Assembly (NCBI RefSeq): GCF_016908415.1
Contig: NZ_JAFBDW010000001.1
Coordinates: forward strand, 62,001 to 126,000
Source of the DNA: Caldicoprobacter guelmensis
GTDB taxonomy: Bacteria > Bacillota > Clostridia > Caldicoprobacterales > Caldicoprobacteraceae
Direction of reading: 5' to 3'
DNA length: 64,000 nucleotides
Positions 49,300-58,951 of this stretch are shown here, piece by piece (the stretch's first letter is position 1; each line of letters begins with the position of its first letter). The notes beneath the pieces are model-generated. The model was not told the origin of the DNA and ran no database searches. It saw only the letters and a list, made by a program, of their open reading frames with translations. Made by a program: the position numbers and the translations under genes.

Positions 49300-51198
49300 A
49301 TGGATAAGTTTTCTCTTCTTAAGCGCGTTGATTCGCCAAAAGATTTAAAACGCTTGAAGATGGATGAGTTAAAGCAGCTGGCTGAAGAGATAAGGCAATT
49401 CCTGCTGGAGAAGGTGTCCAGGACAGGGGGGCACTTGGCTTCAAATCTGGGCGTAGTGGAGCTGACCATAGCCCTCCACTACGTATTCAACAGTCCTTTT
49501 GATAAGGTCATTTGGGATGTGGGGCATCAGGCGTATGTACACAAGATACTTACTGGAAGGAGGGAGCAGTTCGATACGCTCCGACAGTTTGGCGGTTTGA
49601 GCGGTTTCCCAAAGCGCAGCGAAAGCGTACATGATATCTTTGATACTGGCCACAGCAGCACGTCTATTTCGGTGGCACTAGGGATGGCCAGGGCCAGGGA
49701 CTTGAGGAATGAAAAGTATAGCGTAGTGGCGGTGATTGGCGATGGTGCATTGACGGGTGGAATGGCCTTTGAAGCTTTAAACGACGCCGGCCATTCCAGG
49801 ACAAACCTCATTGTCATATTGAACGATAATGAGATGTCCATATCTGAAAACGTGGGCGCTTTGGCCGCTTATCTTTCAAAGCTGAGGTCAAATCCCAGGT
49901 ATACCAGGGTTAAAAAAGGAGTGGATTCGCTGGTACGCAGAATCCCATTTATGGGGCAATATTTTGCCGATATGATCGAAAGATTTAAAAACAGCTTTAA
50001 ATATCTCGTGATCTCTGGTATGTTGTTTGAACAAATGGGGTTTACCTATATGGGCCCCATAGATGGACACAATCTGCCGGCGCTCATTGACGTGATGAAA
50101 AGGGCTATTATGGTGGAGGGGCCTGTGTTGATTCATGTGGTAACCAAGAAAGGCAAGGGCTATGATTTTGCAGAGCGAAATCCTGAACTGTTCCATGGGG
50201 TTCCTCCTTTTAATATACAGAGCGGCGAAGTAATGCCAAGGAAAGAGGTCACTTTTTCTCAGGCCTTTGGGCAGCATTTGGTTGAGATGGCAGAACGGGA
50301 CCCAAGGGTTGTCGCTATTACGGCGGCTATGCCCGAAGGTACCGGGCTTGTTGAGTTTAAGAAGCGATTTCCCAATCGCTTTTTTGATGTAGGTATTGCT
50401 GAGGAACATGCCGTCACAATGGCTGCAGGGTTGGCTGCCAGCGGTTTTAGACCATATGTGGCCATTTACTCTACTTTTTTGCAGCGGGCTTACGACCAGA
50501 TACTCCACGATGTATGTCTGCAAGGGCTTCCCGTGGTGCTGGCAATTGACAGGGCTGGCATAGTGGGTGAGGACGGTGAAACCCATCAGGGGATATTTGA
50601 TATAAGCTACTTGAGGCATATACCCAATATCACTGTGATGGCTCCCAAGAATGTAGAAGAACTCAAACATATGTTGGATTATTCTTTGACGGTGGACGGG
50701 CCTGTGGCCATACGATACCCAAAAGGCAATACGGGAATAGATGGCATATTCCCTGCAAACTCGCTTGAGGGGCTAAAATGGGAAACATTGGTAAATGGAA
50801 ACGATTGTTGCATATTTAGTTTTGGCAGGATGCTTAAAGTGGCTTTAGAAGTGGCTTCCATCCTCAAGAAGGATGGCATAAGCGTTCGTGTGGTGAATGC
50901 AAGGGTTATCAAACCGCTGGATAAGCAGCTGCTTATGGATATCTCGAATCGAATAAATAAGTGGGTTACGCTGGAGGATAGTATTATCCAGGGGGGATTT
51001 GGAAGCAGCGTAAACGAGTTTGTCATGGCTCATCAGCTTCCTGTATCTGTAGTCAACCTGGGTATCGATGATTGCTTTGTTCCACATGGGTCGGTGGAGC
51101 GTTTGCTTGGCGAACTGGGGCTTGACTCCAATAGTGTGGCCTTTAAAGTGAAAAAATTTTTGAGTGGATATAGAAAGAGGGCGTATGTCAACTTCTAA
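49300..51198 (+). CDS. dxs: 1-deoxy-D-xylulose-5-phosphate synthase
   Basis: Thiamine-diphosphate enzyme that joins pyruvate and glyceraldehyde-3-phosphate, the first step of the DXP isoprenoid pathway. Family motifs are GGHLASNLGVVELTIALHYVF, the TPP-binding GDGALTGGMAFEALNDAG, HVVTKKGKGYD and GIAEEHAVTMAAGLA. DRAGIVGEDGETHQG lies in the pyrimidine-binding domain. Length 632 residues from the ATG at 49300; a frame from 49264 overlaps oapA. It belongs to the ispA-OLE-oapA-dxs run. Confidence 0.97.
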   Translation: MDKFSLLKRVDSPKDLKRLKMDELKQLAEEIRQFLLEKVSRTGGHLASNLGVVELTIALHYVFNSPFDKVIWDVGHQAYVHKILTGRREQFDTLRQFGGLSGFPKRSESVHDIFDTGHSSTSISVALGMARARDLRNEKYSVVAVIGDGALTGGMAFEALNDAGHSRTNLIVILNDNEMSISENVGALAAYLSKLRSNPRYTRVKKGVDSLVRRIPFMGQYFADMIERFKNSFKYLVISGMLFEQMGFTYMGPIDGHNLPALIDVMKRAIMVEGPVLIHVVTKKGKGYDFAERNPELFHGVPPFNIQSGEVMPRKEVTFSQAFGQHLVEMAERDPRVVAITAAMPEGTGLVEFKKRFPNRFFDVGIAEEHAVTMAAGLAASGFRPYVAIYSTFLQRAYDQILHDVCLQGLPVVLAIDRAGIVGEDGETHQGIFDISYLRHIPNITVMAPKNVEELKHMLDYSLTVDGPVAIRYPKGNTGIDGIFPANSLEGLKWETLVNGNDCCIFSFGRMLKVALEVASILKKDGISVRVVNARVIKPLDKQLLMDISNRINKWVTLEDSIIQGGFGSSVNEFVMAHQLPVSVVNLGIDDCFVPHGSVERLLGELGLDSNSVAFKVKKFLSGYRKRAYVNF

Positions 51199-52024
51199 AG
51201 AGCGGTTGGATGTATTGCTTGTCAAAAAAAATCTGGTGGGGAGCCGAGAAAAGGCAAGAGCTGCTATAATGGCAGGCCTGGTGTACGTTGACGGCAAAAA
51301 GGTGGATAAGCCTGGTAGTCTAGTAAAGGTTGACCAGGAAATAGTCGTTAAAGGGGAGCCAATTCCTTATGTTAGCCGGGGTGGGCTTAAGCTGGAAAAA
51401 GCCCTAAGGGCTTTTAACGTGTCGGTTGAGGGGAAGACGTTTATGGACGTGGGAGCCTCAACGGGTGGTTTTACCCACTGCCTCCTTCTAAACGGCGCCA
51501 AAAAGGTATATGCCATAGATGTGGGATATGGACAGTTGGCCTGGCAATTGAGGCAGGACCGGCGCGTGGTGGTTATGGAACGCACCAATATTCGATATGT
51601 AACCCCCGATATGTTCGATGAGCCGGTACAAGGCGCTACTATAGATGTGTCGTTTATATCCTTACGGCTGGTAGTACCTGTAGTCAAAGATATAGTTATG
51701 GACGGCAGCGACATCATAGCCCTGATAAAGCCGCAGTTTGAGGCGGGCAGAGAAAAGGTGGGCAAAAATGGAGTGGTGAAGGACCCACAGGTCCACAGGG
51801 AGGTGCTTTTAGGATTTTTAGGATTATGCCAACAACTCGGCCTTTCACTTTATGACATTACTTATTCCCCCGTTACCGGCCCTGAGGGGAACATTGAGTT
51901 TTTGGCTTACGTGCGCAAGGAAGTCGCCTCTCCTATCATAAATGTGACTTCCTACAAGCTTAAGCAGGTAGTTGAAGAAGCGCATAGGGAGCTTTTACAT
52001 GGTCAGCGAGGGGGTGCCCTGTGA
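51185..52024 (+). CDS. tlyA: TlyA-family RNA methyltransferase / hemolysin A
   Basis: It has an N-terminal S4 RNA-binding domain (ERLDVLLVKKNLVGSREKARAAIMAGLVYVDG) and a C-terminal FtsJ/RrmJ-type methyltransferase domain (FMDVGASTGGFTHCLL, IDVGYGQLAW, DVSFISLRLVVP, IKPQFEAG). TlyA proteins 2'-O-methylate rRNA in some bacteria. The ATG at 51185 has AAAGAGGG upstream and sits inside the end of dxs. Length 279 residues. Confidence 0.94.
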   Translation: MSTSKERLDVLLVKKNLVGSREKARAAIMAGLVYVDGKKVDKPGSLVKVDQEIVVKGEPIPYVSRGGLKLEKALRAFNVSVEGKTFMDVGASTGGFTHCLLLNGAKKVYAIDVGYGQLAWQLRQDRRVVVMERTNIRYVTPDMFDEPVQGATIDVSFISLRLVVPVVKDIVMDGSDIIALIKPQFEAGREKVGKNGVVKDPQVHREVLLGFLGLCQQLGLSLYDITYSPVTGPEGNIEFLAYVRKEVASPIINVTSYKLKQVVEEAHRELLHGQRGGAL

Positions 52025-52908
52025 TAAATATCGGCGTTATACCCAATTTTTCAAAGGACCCCGGCGGGGTTAAGACCAGTGCCATTGTATCAAAGATACA
52101 GCAAAGGGGTATGTATCCCCTTGTCTTACCTGAGGTTTATGAGGTCATAAATGCTGGAAAGGTTGTAGCAAAAGAAGAGTTTTATAGAAGCTGTGATTTC
52201 GTATTTGTGCTGGGGGGAGATGGTACACTGCTGAGAGCAGCCAGGCAGGCTTGCAAGTATGGCCTGCCTGTTTTGGGTATAAATATGGGACGGCTGGGGT
52301 TTCTGACGGAGGTGGAGGTCTCTGATATAGACCAGGCTCTTGATTCCATATTGGCGGGAAACTATTACGTTGAGCAGCGCATGATGCTCAAGGCTAAACT
52401 GTTACGCCAGGGGATGGAGATGTGTGAGTTGATGGCCTTAAACGATATAGCCATTGCCAAAGCCTCTTTTGCTCGGATCATTCACCTGAAGGTATTCATC
52501 AATGGCGAGTTTGTTGGGTATTATCCCGCGGATGGGGTTTTGGTGTCCAGCCCTACCGGTTCAACGGCTTATTCGCTATCCGCCGGTGGGCCGATAATAA
52601 ATCCGGCAATGGAGTGCCTCCTGCTCACTCCTATATGCCCTCATGCTTTGAATGCAAGGGCCATAGTCACCGACAGCAAGGACGAGATATGCATTGTGGT
52701 GGCTGACAAAAGCCGTGATGTCCTGCTGACAGTGGATGGGCAGGAGGGGGTGCCGGTATACAAAGGGGACAGGATAGTGGTAACCAAGGCTGAGGTAGAG
52801 ACCAGACTTGTGCGCATAAAACGGCCAAGTTTTTTTGGCCTGCTCAGGGATAAGATGACAGAGCGGCTTTCTGATCTGCCAGAGGCAGGAGGAGGGATAG
52901 AAGAATGA
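52021..52908 (+). CDS. nadK: NAD kinase
   Basis: ATP/polyphosphate-dependent NAD phosphorylation to NADP. The signature GGDGTLLRAAR with the catalytic aspartate is at about residues 64-74. LNDIAIAK, GVLVSSPTGSTAYSLSAGGPI and PICPHALNAR are conserved NAD-kinase blocks. GTG start overlapping the tlyA stop by 4 nt. Length 295 residues. Confidence 0.96.
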   Translation: MINIGVIPNFSKDPGGVKTSAIVSKIQQRGMYPLVLPEVYEVINAGKVVAKEEFYRSCDFVFVLGGDGTLLRAARQACKYGLPVLGINMGRLGFLTEVEVSDIDQALDSILAGNYYVEQRMMLKAKLLRQGMEMCELMALNDIAIAKASFARIIHLKVFINGEFVGYYPADGVLVSSPTGSTAYSLSAGGPIINPAMECLLLTPICPHALNARAIVTDSKDEICIVVADKSRDVLLTVDGQEGVPVYKGDRIVVTKAEVETRLVRIKRPSFFGLLRDKMTERLSDLPEAGGGIEE

Positions 52909-53363
52909 AGCTGCAGCGCCACGCAAAGATACTCGAACTCATACAGCAAAAGGACATTGAAACTCAAGAGGAGCTGGCAGAAGAGCTGAGAAACCACGGC
53001 TTTGACGTCACTCAGGCTACAGTATCCAGGGATATAAAGGAATTGCGGCTCATAAAAGTCTTAACGCCCGCAGGCACTTACAAGTATGCCACCATGAGCA
53101 AGACCGATTCACAGAACTGGGAAAAGTTGATACGGGTTTTTGCTGAATCGGTCACCTCCATAGACTGTGCCAATAATCTAATTGTGGTTAAAACTCTTTC
53201 AGGCAATGCACAGGCTGCGGCGGCTGCTATTGATGCGCTTAACTGGCCCGAGATTTTGGGATGCGTGGCAGGTGATGACACCATACTGGTGGTGGTAAGG
53301 GATGCCGAAAAGGCAAACGATGTGGTGGGACGCTTCAAAAAATTGAGCCGCTACACCAGCTAA
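52905..53363 (+). CDS. argR: Arginine repressor ArgR
   Basis: A 152-residue ArgR/AhrC. The N-terminal winged helix has TQEELAEELRNHGFDVTQATVSRDIKELRLIKV. The C-terminal hexamerisation and arginine-binding domain has GNAQAAAAAIDALNWPEILGCVAGDDTILVVVRD. It precedes recN, the classical Firmicutes order (tlyA-nadK-argR-recN-spoIVB-spo0A). No arginine biosynthesis genes are nearby. Confidence 0.96.
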   Translation: MKLQRHAKILELIQQKDIETQEELAEELRNHGFDVTQATVSRDIKELRLIKVLTPAGTYKYATMSKTDSQNWEKLIRVFAESVTSIDCANNLIVVKTLSGNAQAAAAAIDALNWPEILGCVAGDDTILVVVRDAEKANDVVGRFKKLSRYTS

Positions 53364-53475
53364 GGAGATTAGTTATCGACCGTTTGGGATTGATTGCAGC
53401 TGACCAATTCAGGTTTGCTCCATTTGTATCGGTGTAACCACCTGTTGTTTCAGGTATAGGTGGGGGGGTGCCTTC

Positions 53476-55221
53476 ATGCTTAGCCACTTGTCCATACAAA
53501 ACGTGGCTTTGATCGATAGCCTTACAATTGAGTTTTGTGAAGGCTTTAACGTCATGACGGGGGAGACGGGGGCCGGGAAATCCATCATAGTGGACTCCAT
53601 AGGGTTGATACTGGGCGAAAGGGCCGACAAGGAGCTCATCCAGACGGGAAAAGATTATGCACAGGTGGAAGGCGTGTTTTATTTGAAGGCCCCTGAGCAG
53701 GTGATGTCCGTTCTCCAGAAATACGGCATACCCATGGAAGATGACGGTACATTGTTGATTATGCGCCAACTTTCGCGCAGCGGGAGGAATATATGCCGCA
53801 TAAACGGGCACATGGTGACCCTTTCGGTGCTGAAGGAGATAGGGCAGCACTTGGTGGATATACATGGCCAGCATCAACATCAGTCGCTGTTAAACCCTGA
53901 AACCCATATCGATATCCTGGATCGCCTGGGAGGGCAGGCCATAGCCCCTTTAAAGCAGGAGGTACAAAAGCTGTATTCTCAGTGGAAGGCTGTAAAGCAG
54001 GAGATAGATGACCTCATCAACCTCGAAAGAGACGGGGAACGCATGAAGGACCTGTTGGCCTACCAGATAAACGAGATAGAGGCGGCAAATCTAAAGGTGG
54101 GCGAGGATGTCGAGCTTTTAAATGAACGCTCATTGCTTCAAAATGCCGAAAAGGTTATCGGTACCATTCAAGAAGCTTATGAGATTCTCTATGCCGGTGG
54201 AGATAGAGCAGCGGCGGTAGTTGATCAGCTGGCAAAGGTGATGGATGGATTTGGTCAGATAGCCAAACTCAACTACGAGTTTGAGCGTATAGCGCATGAC
54301 ATTGAAAACATATATTACCATTTAGAGGATGTCATAGATAGGATAAGGAATTTGAGGGACAGCTTTGAGTATGACCCTGAAAGGCTTAATGAGATCGAAG
54401 CCCGCCTGTCCCTGATACACTCCTTGAAGAGAAAATATGGTGCTACTATTGAGGATATACTGTCTCTTAAGGAAGAACTTAAAGAACAGCTTTCTAGCAT
54501 TGAGTGTAGCCAGGAAAAGTTGGACCAGTTGAGGATGAAGGAGAGGGAAATTTACGGGCAACTGATAGGGGTTTGTGCTGAGCTTTCCAAAAAAAGGAGG
54601 GAGCTGGCAGAGAGCTTGGAACAGCAGTTGGTATCCCAACTTAAAGAGCTGGGAATGGAGAAGACTAGGTTTAAAGTAGAAATATTAAGTCCGGATGATG
54701 ACAGCCTTGAGGGGAAGCAACAGGAAGACTATCGTTTAAGCTATATTACACCACAGGGGTTTGACAGGGTTGAATTTTTGATATCGCCAAATCCGGGAGA
54801 ACCGCTCAAACCGCTTGCCAAAATCATCTCAGGCGGTGAGATGTCCAGGGTGATGCTGGCTTTCAAGACCGTCTTGGCAGAGAAAGATGATATACCCACC
54901 CTCATCTTTGACGAGATAGATACAGGGATAAGCGGCCGAATAGCCAGTGCAGTGGCTGAAAAGATGAATGCCCTGTCGCGTTCTCATCAGGTGATATGCA
55001 TCACCCATCTACCTCAAATCGCCGTCATGGCCGACAGGCATTATAAGATTGAAAAGAGGGTTTGCGATGGACGGACTGTAACGCAGGTGAACCTGTTGGA
55101 CGACAAGGGCCGTCAGATGGAGATCGCCAAGCTGATCGGGGGAGCTGAAGTCAGCAATATAGGGCTGGAACATGCACAGGAGTTAATTGATGCGGCACGC
55201 AAGGTAAAAGCGATAAATTGA
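53476..55221 (+). CDS. recN: DNA repair protein RecN
   Basis: SMC-like ATPase for double-strand break repair. Walker A is MTGETGAGKSIIVDSIGLILG. A long coiled-coil middle (about residues 150-370) follows, with signature motif ISGGEMSRVMLAFKTV and Walker B IFDEIDTGISG. Length 581 residues. Start ATG after GGGGGGGTG. A short hairpin (ACCTG-TTGTTT-CAGGT) lies just before the ribosome site. Terminated by the hairpin at 55232. Confidence 0.96.
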   Translation: MLSHLSIQNVALIDSLTIEFCEGFNVMTGETGAGKSIIVDSIGLILGERADKELIQTGKDYAQVEGVFYLKAPEQVMSVLQKYGIPMEDDGTLLIMRQLSRSGRNICRINGHMVTLSVLKEIGQHLVDIHGQHQHQSLLNPETHIDILDRLGGQAIAPLKQEVQKLYSQWKAVKQEIDDLINLERDGERMKDLLAYQINEIEAANLKVGEDVELLNERSLLQNAEKVIGTIQEAYEILYAGGDRAAAVVDQLAKVMDGFGQIAKLNYEFERIAHDIENIYYHLEDVIDRIRNLRDSFEYDPERLNEIEARLSLIHSLKRKYGATIEDILSLKEELKEQLSSIECSQEKLDQLRMKEREIYGQLIGVCAELSKKRRELAESLEQQLVSQLKELGMEKTRFKVEILSPDDDSLEGKQQEDYRLSYITPQGFDRVEFLISPNPGEPLKPLAKIISGGEMSRVMLAFKTVLAEKDDIPTLIFDEIDTGISGRIASAVAEKMNALSRSHQVICITHLPQIAVMADRHYKIEKRVCDGRTVTQVNLLDDKGRQMEIAKLIGGAEVSNIGLEHAQELIDAARKVKAIN

Positions 55222-55231
55222 TATGACGATG

Positions 55232-55259
55232 AAAGGGCTAAATTGCCCTTTATTTTTTT
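55232..55259 (+). terminator. Terminator after recN
   Basis: AAAGGGC-TAAATT-GCCCTTT stem, followed by ATTTTTTT. Confidence 0.85.
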
Positions 55260-55361
55260 GCATTTTTTGCCTTGCAAGGCCTCGAATAATTTGTTTTCTT
55301 TGAGGTTAACTTAAGTTTATGAATTTTAATTTGACAGACAGGACAGGAGAATGTGACAGCT

Positions 55362-56660
55362 ATGGAGAGATACAGGATAAAAAAATCGGTAGGAATATTT
55401 CTGGCATTGGTATTTTTGTTTATAAACTATTCTCCATGGGTTCAAAACCTAAAAAACATACCTTCGGAGCTTAAAATTTTTGAGGGTGACGCTCATATAC
55501 TAAAAATTGGGTTGCCGCTTACTGTCAAGATTGAGGCGGATAACGTCAATGTTTTGAAGTTTAACGGCAATTCCCTTAAAGACCAGCCCAATTACAACAT
55601 GGCGCAGCCTTTGACCATACAAACGGTAAGCAAAGGTGACGCAGAACTCATATTTAAGCTTTTTGGCATCATCCCCATCAAGCAGATGAGGGTAAAAGTG
55701 GCGCCGGTAAAAAAGGTGTTTCCCGGGGGCAACTCCATCGGGGTTTCCATGTATACCCAGGGGGCATTGGTGGTTGGCATATCTGAGGTCATGGACCCCG
55801 AGGGTTTTACCCACTATCCGGCCAGCGAGGCCGGCCTGAGGCCGGGTGACGTAATCGAAAAGGTCAATGGCATTGAGGTGGAAAATGCGGATCATCTTTC
55901 AAAGCTGGTAAATCAGGTAAAGGAAGAAGGCCTGGAACTAGAAGTGAGAAGAGGTAATACCATATTTAAAACCCATATAGTGCCGGTAAAGGATATGCAT
56001 GACTCCAAATACCGGCTGGGAATTTGGGTGCGCGACAGCACTGCCGGGGTAGGTACTCTTACATTTTACGACCCTGATACCGGATGCTTTGGCGCTTTGG
56101 GTCACGCCATTACGGATATCGACACCGGCGTTTTGCTGTCGGTGAAAAACGGCGAAATAATGCAGTCCACTATAATAGATGTGAAGCAAGGCAGGCGCGG
56201 CGAACCCGGGGAACTCAAAGGAGTTTTTTCAAGCAGGCAAAAGGCTATAGGCAGTATAGTGCGTAATACCCAATACGGGATATACGGGAAAATGTACCAC
56301 CCCTTGCCAAAGTTTTATTATGATAAACCGCTTCCGGTGTGTTCACAGTATGATGTAAAGGTAGGGAAGGCCAGTATATTGACTACAGTTGATGAGGAGG
56401 GCGTGAAGGAATTTGAGGTTCAAATAGTCAGGGTAAATGTGCAGCAGCATCCCAGTTCCAAGGGGATGGTCATCGAGATTACAGACCCCAAGCTGCTTTC
56501 CCGAACAGGAGGTATAGTTCAAGGGATGAGTGGCAGCCCAATAATCCAGGATGGGAAGATTGTAGGGGCCATTACCCATGTATTTGTGAACGACCCTAGA
56601 AAGGGATATGGCATATTCATAGAATGGATGCTGGAAGAGTGTCGAAAAATTGTTGATTGA
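55362..56660 (+). CDS. spoIVB: SpoIVB sporulation signalling peptidase
   Basis: Forespore-secreted serine peptidase that triggers pro-SigK processing in the mother cell. It has an N-terminal membrane segment (VGIFLALVFLFINYSPW), a PDZ domain (SEAGLRPGDVIEKVNGIEVENADHL) and an SpoIVB S55 catalytic domain with GALGHAITD (His) and the GMSGSPIIQDGKIVGAITHVF serine motif. Length 432 residues from the ATG at 55362; a GTG at 55353 is possible. The matching target, pro-SigK, is encoded at 19.6 kb. Confidence 0.95.
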   Translation: MERYRIKKSVGIFLALVFLFINYSPWVQNLKNIPSELKIFEGDAHILKIGLPLTVKIEADNVNVLKFNGNSLKDQPNYNMAQPLTIQTVSKGDAELIFKLFGIIPIKQMRVKVAPVKKVFPGGNSIGVSMYTQGALVVGISEVMDPEGFTHYPASEAGLRPGDVIEKVNGIEVENADHLSKLVNQVKEEGLELEVRRGNTIFKTHIVPVKDMHDSKYRLGIWVRDSTAGVGTLTFYDPDTGCFGALGHAITDIDTGVLLSVKNGEIMQSTIIDVKQGRRGEPGELKGVFSSRQKAIGSIVRNTQYGIYGKMYHPLPKFYYDKPLPVCSQYDVKVGKASILTTVDEEGVKEFEVQIVRVNVQQHPSSKGMVIEITDPKLLSRTGGIVQGMSGSPIIQDGKIVGAITHVFVNDPRKGYGIFIEWMLEECRKIVD

Positions 56661-56740
56661 TGTAACATAAGGCAAGAAAACGAAAAAACCTATTGGCAAA
56701 AAAAGTGTGAAACCGACAATTGTTTTTTGAAGGCCCGAGC

Positions 56741-56765
56741 AGGAATTTTTTTGCATGCGTCGAAT
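56741..56765 (+). promoter_or_regulatory. SigH-type promoter of spo0A with an embedded 0A-box-like site
   Basis: AGGAATT (56741-56747) and GTCGAAT (56759-56765) are 11 nt apart, matching the SigH pattern AGGAWWT / RNNGAAT. The -10 contains GTCGAA, the core of the Spo0A box. Both are known features of the sporulation promoter of spo0A in Bacillus. Confidence 0.55.
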
Positions 56766-56815
56766 AAAAATTGAGTGTGAGAGCGTCGGAGTTTGTATAT
56801 GGGGGGTATTTTGAA

Positions 56816-57655
56816 ATGAAAAATAGTATAAAGGTCCTATTGGCTGATGATAACAGAGAATTTTGCGATATCATCAGCAAGTATTTAGAGAAACAGGACG
56901 ATATGGAGGTTGTGGGAATAGCGAATGATGGCATAGAGGTTCTAGACATGGTTGCCAAAATAAAGCCGGACGTGGTAGTTTTGGATATCATAATGCCTCA
57001 TCTCGATGGATTGGGGGTCCTGGAAAGGTTAAGTGCGCATGATTGTGAACAACCGCCTAAGGTCATCGTGTTATCTGCAGTGGGACATGATAAGATTACG
57101 CAACGTGCTATCGCGTTGGGAGCGGATTACTACATGATAAAACCTTTTGATATGGAAGTGTTTGTGAAGAGGATCCGAGAGGTGGTGCTGGGCCTGTTGC
57201 CTGATGTGGGGGCGCCGGTGTTTTCTGTCAGCCAGTCGGCGCAGAGATTCCAGGCTTCTATCTTCCCGTTGAACAGGCATACTTACGACAGGGAGTCTTC
57301 GATTGAGGCAGATGTTACCAACATCATTCACGAGATAGGGGTGCCGGCTCATATTAAGGGGTATCATTATTTGAGGGAAGCCATATTGCTGGTGATAAAC
57401 AACATGGACCTTTTAGGAGGGATTACCAAGGAGCTTTATCCCATGATTGCCGAGAAATTTAACACTACCCCCAGCAGAGTGGAAAGGGCTATACGCCATG
57501 CTATAGAGGTGGCGTGGAATAGAGGACGCATAGAGACCATAAACAAGATATTTGGATATACTGTCCATGATGAGAAGGGTAAGCCCACCAATGGCGAGTT
57601 TATCGCCATGATAGCTGATCGTTTAAGGCTTCAGATGAAGTCCACGGCTCACTGA
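56816..57655 (+). CDS. spo0A: Sporulation master response regulator Spo0A
   Basis: The N-terminal receiver domain has LLADDNREFCD, phosphoacceptor aspartate in VVVLDIIMPHLDG, VLSAVGHD and the KPFD lysine. The C-terminal Spo0A DNA-binding domain ends NTTPSRVERAIRHAIEVAWNRG, the recognition helix region conserved in spore-formers. The ATG at 56816 follows GGGGGG by 9 nt; the longer frame from 56771 begins at the predicted transcription start. Length 279 residues. Confidence 0.97.
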   Translation: MKNSIKVLLADDNREFCDIISKYLEKQDDMEVVGIANDGIEVLDMVAKIKPDVVVLDIIMPHLDGLGVLERLSAHDCEQPPKVIVLSAVGHDKITQRAIALGADYYMIKPFDMEVFVKRIREVVLGLLPDVGAPVFSVSQSAQRFQASIFPLNRHTYDRESSIEADVTNIIHEIGVPAHIKGYHYLREAILLVINNMDLLGGITKELYPMIAEKFNTTPSRVERAIRHAIEVAWNRGRIETINKIFGYTVHDEKGKPTNGEFIAMIADRLRLQMKSTAH

Positions 57656-57708
57656 TATTGGATGATATAAGAGCACTGGTGTCTCCGGAATTTATTTATA
57701 GGGGTTTA

Positions 57709-57741
57709 AAGGCAGCGGACAAACCGCTGCCTTATTTTTTA
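57709..57741 (+). terminator. Terminator after spo0A
   Basis: AAGGCAGCGG-ACAAA-CCGCTGCCTT, a perfect 10-bp stem followed by ATTTTTTA. Confidence 0.9.
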
Positions 57742-57821
57742 TGCATATTTAATGTGGAAATGCAAACCATATATGTGTGGATGCCGATTTTTGATTGATA
57801 CAGGTCGAGGGTGTTGTGGTT

Positions 57822-58940
57822 ATGATAAAAGGGTGGGCAAAGAAGGACAGGCGCACCAAAAACCTCATTGGGCGGCTTATGCCTGGAGACATAGCGGTTA
57901 TATACCATCAAGACTTGGACGAGGTCGCGGCCTTGCATCTCGCTGAGAAAAGGGTAAAGGCGGTGATAAACGGGGCTTTGTCCATAAGCGGGAAGTATCC
58001 CAACCAGGGGCCCAAAATCCTTTCTGATGCAGGTATTCCCATCATCGACAACATCGGTCAGGAGGCTTTTGACCATATACAGGAAGGGGATTATCTGGAA
58101 ATAGATGAGGCAGGCTTGTGGGTAAACCATAAATACTTGTGTCGAGCAAAATTCCTTGATAAGAATGAAGTAGAAAGGAAGATGTGTGAAGCTAGTGAAA
58201 ACATATGGGAAGTGCTTCGCGAGTTCATAGACAACACTTTGGATTACGCTGAAAGGGAAAAGGACATGGTGATTGGTCCTGTAAAATTGCCGCCCATTAA
58301 GACCCGTATAGAAAAGAGGCACGTCTTGATAGTGGCAAGGGGTAGAAACTATATTGAGGATTTAAAGGCTATACGCTCATATATCGAGGAGGTACGTCCA
58401 GTTATGATCGGAGTGGATGGTGGTGGGGATGCATTGCTGGAATTTGGCTACAGGCCAGACATAATAATAGGCGATATGGACAGCGTCAGCGACCGCTGTC
58501 TAAAAACCTGTGGTGAAATAGTGGTGCATGCCTATCCCGATGGGCGTTGCCCTGGCATGGAAAGAATTCGGGCATTAGGTCTGGAAGCGGTAAAATTTCC
58601 CTTTCCAGGCACTAGCGAAGACGTGGCCATGATACTGGCTTATGAAAATAAAGCTGAACTCATAGTCATGGTGGGAAGCCACAATAGCATGATCGACTTT
58701 CTGGAAAAGGGCAGAAAGGGTATGGCCAGTACCTTGCTGGTGAGGATGAAGGTGGGATACAAGGTGGTTGATGCCAAAGGGGTAAGTGAACTGTACAAAA
58801 ACCGGGTTCAGCCTGGATATATAGCTGCTATATTTGCGGCGGCCATGTTTCCAATTTTGCTCATAGCGCGCATGTCGCCACAAATTCATGACCTGTATCA
58901 GTTAATAGCGCTTCGCTTAAAGCTATTACTCGGCCTTTAG
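57822..58940 (+). CDS. steA: SteA-like protein (putative cytokinetic ring protein)
   Basis: A 372-residue protein of the SteA family. The central part is a thiamin pyrophosphokinase-like Rossmann domain (VLIVARGRNYIEDL, IGVDGGGDALLEFG, IIIGDMDSVSD, FPGTSEDVAMILAY) and a C-terminal membrane helix (YIAAIFAAAMFPILLIA) follows. In Corynebacterium, SteA and SteB act together in cell separation. The next gene is the SteB/MctB-like partner. The ATG at 57822 has GAGGG at a suitable distance; a TTG at 57795 is longer. Confidence 0.87.
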   Translation: MIKGWAKKDRRTKNLIGRLMPGDIAVIYHQDLDEVAALHLAEKRVKAVINGALSISGKYPNQGPKILSDAGIPIIDNIGQEAFDHIQEGDYLEIDEAGLWVNHKYLCRAKFLDKNEVERKMCEASENIWEVLREFIDNTLDYAEREKDMVIGPVKLPPIKTRIEKRHVLIVARGRNYIEDLKAIRSYIEEVRPVMIGVDGGGDALLEFGYRPDIIIGDMDSVSDRCLKTCGEIVVHAYPDGRCPGMERIRALGLEAVKFPFPGTSEDVAMILAYENKAELIVMVGSHNSMIDFLEKGRKGMASTLLVRMKVGYKVVDAKGVSELYKNRVQPGYIAAIFAAAMFPILLIARMSPQIHDLYQLIALRLKLLLGL

Positions 58941-58951
58941 GTGGAGAGCGT

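Noticed and set aside
49888..50670. A 260-codon frame antisense to dxs
   Set aside because: Antisense shadow of dxs, without a ribosome site or family motifs.
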